Part shown: positions 17,440-22,500 of the stretch, piece after piece
How the letters are laid out: every line of letters begins with the position of its first letter
How positions within the stretch are numbered: the stretch's first letter is position 1
Assembly: GCA_002633005.1 (NCBI GenBank)
Contig: NMRA01000909.1
Coordinates: 78,188-100,687 of the forward strand
Length of the DNA stretch: 22,500 bases
Direction of reading: 5' to 3'
DNA from: Phoronis australis
Lineage: Eukaryota; Phoronida; Phoronidae
Notes under the pieces: generated by a model
What the model was told of the DNA's origin: nothing
What the model saw: only the letters and a program-made list of their open reading frames with translations
Database searches by the model: none
Translations under genes and position numbers: made by a program

Positions 17440-18808
17440 ACGTTTTTTTCTGTGCATTTTCCTGAATAATTGTTCAGTATTATGTCAATAGTTTTAGAAT
17501 AATACGACCATGAAGTAGTTGACTGGTCAATTGTTTGTTATACTTTCACCGTTTCTTATGATTTCTGTATGAGATTTAGCCTCACAAATATGATTAAATG
17601 CGTTTGATTTTTCAGTTGAACTGTAGCCGCATGAGGAGTCGTTCAGAGTGTTAACACACACGCCTTCAAAAAAGAGTACCGGTAGCACAACTGCTGCATG
17701 TGACAAAGGGCTGCGTATGCATATATGTTGTGGAGCTTCGTTCAGGAAGAAACCTTTTTTGTATAACCACATGACAATAAAACACAGTGTCACTCACTAG
17801 TTGCAAGCAAGACCTTTACCAGCCCCGTGTTGCATGGGGCAAGATTTTTTATTGTATAAGAAAACACAATATGAAGCATAGTGCTCAGGAACCAAGTTGT
17901 TTCAGTGCCCTATCTGCGATCAATGTTTCACAGAAAGAGTAAGCCTGAGAACACTCCTCGTTGTAAGTTGTGAATGTGTCATGCAAAGAGTATGCCTCCT
18001 TCTACAGACATGAGAATCAGAATGACCATGAATAAAATTATTCAGTCCAGTAGTGAAAGTTGTTAATTCACAAAACTTTATTCAGATTTACAGAGTTTAT
18101 GGTTGGTAGTTGTCTGATGTGATAGTATTTTGACGTTTTATTTTGAACCTTTTCCTATTTGTGTTATTTCAGCAGCATCTTTAACAGAACCAGTGCATGT
18201 TTGTTGTGTTTGTGTACATTTTAATGGCCACTCTATGTGTCATTGGGTGATTCTTGCATACAATTGTTAAGACCAATTAGTATTTAAAAAAAACATATGT
18301 CTGCCATAACTGTAGAAACTGTTTTCATATTGTTGTTGATTCCCTCTGAGAGAATTTTATACTACGAACCGGTCCAAAATAGATTGTCTATGATTCAGTG
18401 ATGATTTACTCTAATACACTCCAAAAATAATTCGCAGGAAATGTACACTGGATGTGTTATGTTGATTTCCCTAAAGCAATGTTTTACATCTTTTTTCCGT
18501 ATAACCAATTTTGAGATATGTGTGATAAAAGATTAATAATATTATAGAGTTGCTTTAATATTGTTGTTGATTTCCTGTGTAATCACTACATTGTGTCTTG
18601 ATGTGATGTTAAAGACAACATTTTAACTACGTTTTTGAGAAAATCAGAATATAGTAGGTGTATTATATCTTGCCTCGCTCTTTTTCAATGTCATGTTAAA
18701 TATGAGATCATGAACTGAAGATGCACTCAGGACCAGTACTACAAAACAGAAGAGTCAAACATACGTTGTATATCCAAGCCACACAAGTACCACAAGTCAA
18801 TCTGTTCA
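17440..18808. other. AT-rich interior, no gene seen
   Basis: No convincing coding frame. The 88-codon minus frame at 17527-17793 has no family resemblance. A GCCCC...GGGGC stem (17822-17840) followed by a T-rich run is the only strong local hairpin. This is most of the interior of the 3.3-kb element. Confidence 0.4.
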
Positions 18809-19063
18809 TCACTGTATCGATAATATCAGTGAAACATCCAAGAAAATATGACCCGTTTTATCAGCAAAACAGTTAACACTATTTATGGCATTTTTTTTTA
18901 AATCCCAGACGTTCATGAGCGGTAATCTTCGAATCACCTCACGAATGGTGTTGCAGCATTCTACTCGCTTCCCACAGGCACGCTCATCATCATTCTTAAA
19001 CTTCACTGGCGTATTTGTTTTTTTTGCTGTCACAATCTTGCAAGAAGATTCGGCACTCGCTTT
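18809..19063 (-). pseudogene. Unrecognised coding-like remnant inside the 3.3-kb element
   Basis: The minus strand reads openly from 19063, the edge of the nested TIR element, to TGA at 18809-18811. The first about 55 residues are charged and Cys-containing (SSCKIVTAKKTNTPVKF, NDDERACGKRVECCNTI, REVIRRLPLMNVWD). They look more like protein than the AT-rich frames around them; the last 30 residues look random. It may be a scrap of the element's transposase gene. The TIR element cuts its upstream side. The plus-strand frame over the same bases is less convincing. Confidence 0.3.
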
Positions 19064-19064
19064 C

Positions 19065-19356
19065 CAGGGGCGGATCCAGGATTCTGAGTTGGGGGGGGCA
19101 GGGCGCAGGAATAGTCAGAATTTTGCCACAAATGTAGAGATGCAGGGGCCTCGAATTTTTGGGTTTGTGGACCTTATTACTAAGAAAGGTACGCGGGTTT
19201 TGTTCAAGGCCTATGAATTGCGCATTAACCCCTCGAGCCCACTTGGGTGCGCGCATATGCTAGTCGGCAATTCGCACCCCGGACTGCCAAATGGTATCTG
19301 AGAGAATTTTACAGGGCATGGCCCCCTTGACAACCCCCCTCCTAAATCCGCCACTG
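19065..19356 (+). mobile_element. 292-bp non-autonomous TIR element, copy 2 (nested)
   Basis: Left end CAGGGGCGGATCCAGGA, right end TCCTAAATCCGCCACTG, followed by CTTGC (19357-19361) against CTTTC before the left end (19060-19064), a 5-bp duplication with one change. The body matches the reverse complement of 1907-2194 along its length, for instance the GTTCAAGGCCTATG block near 19203 and CAATTCGCACC near 19269. It lies inside the 3.3-kb element, so it inserted later. Confidence 0.8.
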
Positions 19357-20274
19357 CTTGCATCTGCATCAACAATTTGTTTACTCCTGGCTTACACGCC
19401 TCATGGAACAATTGCTGGGTGAGTCTTAGTTTAGAACCCCTTGTTCCACTTGTTTTCGTCTAAAAGTAAACGTCTGTATTCCAAAACCCTGATAGGGTGT
19501 ACTTTCACACCCTGATTAATCTGTTCGTTGAAGCTCGACTCACAATAATAACAGTGAACGTGTTTCATGAAATGAAAATAAATTCATTTGTGAAAATACC
19601 TATAACTAAAATAGGGCTTGATGTACATGTAGTCGTTCATTTTAATTTAAGGATAATCTATGATATTGTTTAATTTGGAAACGAAAGTAACAGTTATGAC
19701 TCAAAATGTGATTAATTCATTGCACCACACTTTTTTGTAACCCTTTTCACGTTTTATAACTAAAAAGTTCATAACTGTTTGGAACACCACGATGCGTTCT
19801 CGATCGCATAAACACTACAAAAATTTGCGTTTCCGATCGCTTATCTTTGTGTTCTCGATCGCATCTTTCAACAGAAAAGTGTCGAAAAATCAGAGATCCT
19901 GACAAAACTACGAAAAACAAGCGTTGTGTCATATTTTCACAAGTCACTTCTTCATAACTTCATGGTCAATTTATTGATTTAGTGCCAAAAATAACCGCAA
20001 TTTGCCAAAATGACATACGAATCCCCTTTGACTCAAGCGATGCCTCGTTCAACGTAACTTATCTCCAATAATTGGAACAGACACCAGCCCAAACCTCTAC
20101 CTGCCCTTCCTCATTGTGTTACGCCTTGAACTCATGTCTCTGTTTTCACATTGGAAGTAAAAACAACGTAAATTCATCAAGTTTACTCACCTTGCCTGGC
20201 TTCGCTTCTCGTAACCGGTTTCGTTCTCGATCGCTTTCCGGTCGTTCTCGATCGCGGGTTGGCCGGGATGTTAA

Positions 20275-20497
20275 ATTCTGACCTACTTTTTACAAAAATC
20301 GCCCGAATATCAGGAGTAATATAAAACATATAAACTTTTAAATTTTCCGCAGTATAATATAAAAATGACAACTAACGGTATATTGCAGCAATTTAGGTCT
20401 AAATTATATCAAAAAGTGATGTATTTTGATTCCAGAACAGATTAATTTCTATGATACTATTAATAAAAAAGAGTTGAAAATAAGTACCTCAACAACC
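20275..20497. other. Spacer, no gene seen
   Basis: AT-rich DNA after the right end of the 3.3-kb element. No reading frame or repeat stands out, and no continuation of the Ty3-like pol gene is recognisable on this side. Confidence 0.35.
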
Positions 20498-20503
20498 TTT
20501 ATT

Positions 20504-20682
20504 TCAAACAATAACCGCAGCAATGAGTTCTGCTTCATGAATGGCAGCAACAACACCTGTGAAAATAATCAAAATCTGCCTGACGACAAGGCAGGGGCCA
20601 ATGATTGCGTAGAATGTGTTTCCCATAACCAAGCCCCAAACGGCTAAACACATCAGCGCCATCTTGAGGCTTGAGGCCGAGG
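20504..20682 (-). CDS. Small hydrophobic exon candidate, unrecognised
   Basis: ATG at 20662 reads 52 residues, mostly hydrophobic: MALMCLAVWGLVMGNTFYAI, then LVVRQILIIF and GVVAAIHEAELIAAV. It ends at TGA 20504-20506 and is immediately followed by AATAAA (minus strand, 20498-20503). Upstream the frame stays open to an acceptor-like CATACTTACAG ending at 20683, so this could be a terminal exon rather than a complete small protein. It would span the membrane once or twice. The opposite strand is also open and hydrophilic; antisense of such a frame often looks hydrophobic, so caution is needed. I do not recognise the family. Confidence 0.3.
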
Positions 20683-20933
20683 CTGTAAGTATGAGACAAC
20701 TTTTTATTTTTTATAACATTTTTTCTGTTTAGACGCCATTTTTGTGAGTGTGTTTTAGTCACTCCCTTTCGGATCAATTGTAACAGCATATTCTGACCTA
20801 CAATGTGATGACCTAGTTACAGAGCAACGATGCCGTGGGTTTGGCTTGGGAAAATGAAACAATCTAGCTGTGCAGTTTTGAACGAGAGGTACAGTATGGT
20901 AATCAAAAAAAAGAACCAAATGATTTTCATTTG

Positions 20934-20956
20934 TTTTTATTTTTATTTTTATTTAT
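20934..20956 (+). repeat. TTTTTA microsatellite
   Basis: About four units of TTTTTA/TTTTAT in a row. It produces the hydrophobic start of a chance frame and carries no other signal. Confidence 0.6.
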
Positions 20957-21169
20957 CATAACCTTTGAGCAAAAGGTTGCGCTCAAGGTGACGCACTCAT
21001 CGAGTCAATTTGGGTCTTCCAGAGATTGGTTGCGTCAAATGATGAACACTACACATATGTACGAAAACACACAACACATGGGTCATTTGTACAAAAAACT
21101 TCATGGAGAGGGAGAATAGCTCCCCATCGGTCTAAAAATTTGGTGTGTTCAGAGTTCTTAAAATAAATA
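20957..21169. other. Spacer, no supported gene
   Basis: A plus-strand frame ending at 21119 has mixed composition but no recognisable domain and starts in the microsatellite. I see nothing else. Confidence 0.35.
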
Positions 21170-21620
21170 TATTTTTCTATTTGAAATAATTTAGTACTTC
21201 TGTCTGCAATAGCTGAAAAACGGGATGACGCTTTTTATAGCGACAAATAAAGTGAATACGATATTTTGCAAGAGATTTATAATATAGATGTTACAGACTT
21301 GAAAGTCATATATGACAGTTTGCATATATAAAGACGGAGGTTAATCAGTTTTGCTAGCAAACCAGTAACTAAAAGATTTCCAAAATTTTTGAACCACCGA
21401 ACAAAACCAGTATAAGTGCAGGATAGTCTGATTCTCCTGACCATACAAAGTACACAAGTCAGTGTGAATAATATTAATCTTACGAATCTTACCACACCGT
21501 TGAAACCACCGGAGTCTAGTATATGTGAAAGTCATGCAAGAGTCATAGGACACATGAATTCTCACACTGTTTATTCAAGTTTGGAAGAAGTCGTTCATAA
21601 ATTAACTCTGTTCCCTTTTC
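21170..21620 (-). mobile_element. LINE C-terminal fragment (zf-RVT type)
   Basis: On the minus strand, TRLRWFQRCGKIRKI followed by LCTLYGQENQTILHLYWFC and VVQKFWKSF (about 21530-21370) matches the C-terminal zinc-binding segment (zf-RVT) of L1/Tx1-type LINE proteins: Cys-x2-(Cys), E-T-x2-H-L-x-W-x-C, FW. The second Cys of the first pair is replaced by Tyr. A stop (TAA 21338-21340) is followed in frame by a degenerate tail to about 21185. There is no RT or endonuclease domain nearby, so this is a short relic, unrelated in clade to the LINE at 11.7-13.1 kb. Confidence 0.7.
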
Positions 21621-21664
21621 GCACTGCACGATATAGTGTAAAAGCTTCGGTGTATGAGGTAGTA

Positions 21665-22000
21665 TTAAACTAAAACTAAAGATTTTTCTTTCCTTTCCAT
21701 GTCGATGAGATTGTTTTTATATAATACCTTCTCAGAGATGGGCGACAAAAGACCGCCACAAACATGCACGAAATGGAGAATAAAATATACCATGGAGGGA
21801 AGAAGTAAAACATTCCTAGCATAAAACACGATGTACACGGCAGAGGATGGTATGAGGCGGGAAAACGAGTTTTGAGGACAAACCCGAAACACGACTTCAT
21901 CATTTGAGTACAAACAAGCTAATGAAGTTCAGAAAACCTTCGGATGGAACAAAGAAGTATTGCGTAAAAGAGAGCTGTGAAGAAATAGATCACAGTGTAG
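21665..22000 (-). other. Hydrophobic coding-like stretch, unrecognised
   Basis: Two overlapping minus-strand frames are rich in Phe, Ile, Val and Tyr (for example FYFFPPWYILFSISCMF, and in the other frame VYFILHFVHVCGGLLSP). One continues upstream past a stop with VFVYIYTVIYFFTALFYAIL near 21960-22020. This could be a broken multi-pass membrane protein exon, or AT-rich chance. No family recognised and no splice sites assigned. Confidence 0.2.
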
Positions 22001-22019
22001 ATGTACACAAAAACAATCT

Positions 22020-22500
22020 ACTGTAGAATAATGGACGGAGAAAAATATTCCCTGATAAATACAAGTACATTTAATTGAAATTAAATTTCACTTACAAACA
22101 TCGACTTAATTGGGTGCAACTCTTAAGGTTTTTTCATTTCGTAAATTAACGCTCGAAACTTCACAGAGCTGTTTTAGAGACCAACTGGAAGTGAACAATT
22201 GTTTCTGCGATCGGATTCTCCACCGCAAAATAATTTTATTTCAGCTTCAACTTTTAAATAATGAAAGACCAAAAATTTTGGTTTTGGGTAAAATCTTTGT
22301 ACTGGAATTCAAACTTGAAATTATTTTTGATGTTTTTCCTAACACTTTAATACAAGCCAAAGACAAGAGTTAAGACTCTTTAATTCTGTGTTCAAGTATG
22401 TTATGATTTTAATGGATGATTTTTAATAATCCTAGTTTTCACTTGATGACCCTAGCATTTACGCTATGAGTTTTTGCCCGGAATCGCGTGTTGTTACTTG
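22020..22500. other. Spacer to window end, no gene seen
   Basis: AT-rich. The plus frame at 22110-22373 has unremarkable composition and no family resemblance. The window ends in non-repeat DNA. Confidence 0.35.

Larger units (their letters stand above)
16968..20267. mobile_element. 3.3-kb element with inverted termini and GCGATCGNGAACG subterminal repeats
   Basis: Left end CCCGGCCCGGAAGGCGATCG continues with AGAACGAAACC. The reverse complement of the right end has the same blocks: CCCGGCC (20261-20267), an extra GCGATCGAGAACGA unit, then GGAAAGCGATCGAGAACGAA. Copies of GCGATCGNGAACG occur in plus orientation at 16981, 17372, 17404 and 17426, and in minus orientation at 19795-19807, 19827-19840 (variant), 19851-19862, 20222-20234 and 20243-20255. 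Thus they point inward from both ends, as transposase-binding repeats do. Flanks ATGTCAC (16961-16967) and ATGTTAA (20268-20274) may be a decayed 7-bp target duplication. No transposase ORF was found. The interior is AT-rich and holds a second, nested TIR element. Superfamily not recognised. Confidence 0.65.

Noticed and set aside
17527-17793. 88-codon minus-strand frame in the 3.3-kb element
   Set aside because: No recognisable motif and the expected frequency of such frames in AT-rich DNA is high.
17822-17850. GC stem followed by a T run, terminator-like
   Set aside because: Intrinsic terminators are not expected in animal nuclear DNA, and no gene ends here.
20426-20647. 73-codon plus-strand frame with several Cys and Asn residues
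   Set aside because: It overlaps the minus-strand exon candidate; it lacks a recognisable motif, though the strand choice is not certain.
22110-22373. 87-codon plus-strand frame
   Set aside because: No family resemblance, no supporting context; likely chance.

Overview
The window looks like nuclear DNA from a multicellular animal, most likely a marine invertebrate. It has low gene density, AT-rich spacers, a tRNA-related short repeat, fragments of Penelope-like, LINE and Ty3-like retroelements, several cut-and-paste (TIR) elements, and a tandem array of Helitron-like units. No bacterial-type operon, rRNA gene, intact tRNA gene or CRISPR array is visible. The species cannot be fixed from the sequence. 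Nearly all of the window is repeat-derived. The one long intact host-like reading frame is a family-32-type (Gly_transf_sug) glycosyltransferase on the minus strand at about 3.1-4.2 kb.

Layout. 1-518: no gene; one palindromic X-box. 519-1139: GIY-YIG endonuclease end of a Penelope-like element. 1140-1906: TCGAGTA-rich spacer and a possible THAP-like remnant. 1907-2194: a 288-bp TIR element with a 5-bp target duplication. 2756-2990: a tRNA-related SINE with a hammerhead-like core. 3141-4193: the glycosyltransferase. 4377-10793: five head-to-tail Helitron-like units of about 1.12-1.65 kb. Each ends in a hairpin plus CTAG (CTTTTTAG in the first), and two carry a palindrome-bearing minisatellite at the 5' side. 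Each unit is built of about 425-bp sub-repeats that hold the nuclear-receptor DR1 motif AGGTCAAAGGTCA or close variants.

11555-16940 is one decayed Ty3/gypsy-like retroelement (gag, protease, reverse transcriptase, a scrap of RNase H). It is interrupted by a 5'-truncated LINE (about 11735-13121), by a 522-bp TIR element that splits the protease active-site motif (13816-14337), and by a second TIR insertion (about 14765-15553). It also carries several frameshifts and stops.

16968-20267 is a 3.3-kb element bounded by inverted repeats. Copies of GCGATCGNGAACG point inward from both ends, and a second copy of the 290-bp TIR family sits inside it. 20.5-22.0 kb holds a short membrane-like exon candidate, a LINE C-terminal fragment and another hydrophobic stretch, the first and last not recognised.

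The retroelement genes do not work together any more; they are a record of insertions into insertions. The most interesting parts are the Helitron-like array, which multiplies DR1 sites next to a glycosyltransferase gene, and the 3.3-kb GCGATCG element, whose superfamily I cannot name. All calls are by eye; no alignment or database search was run.
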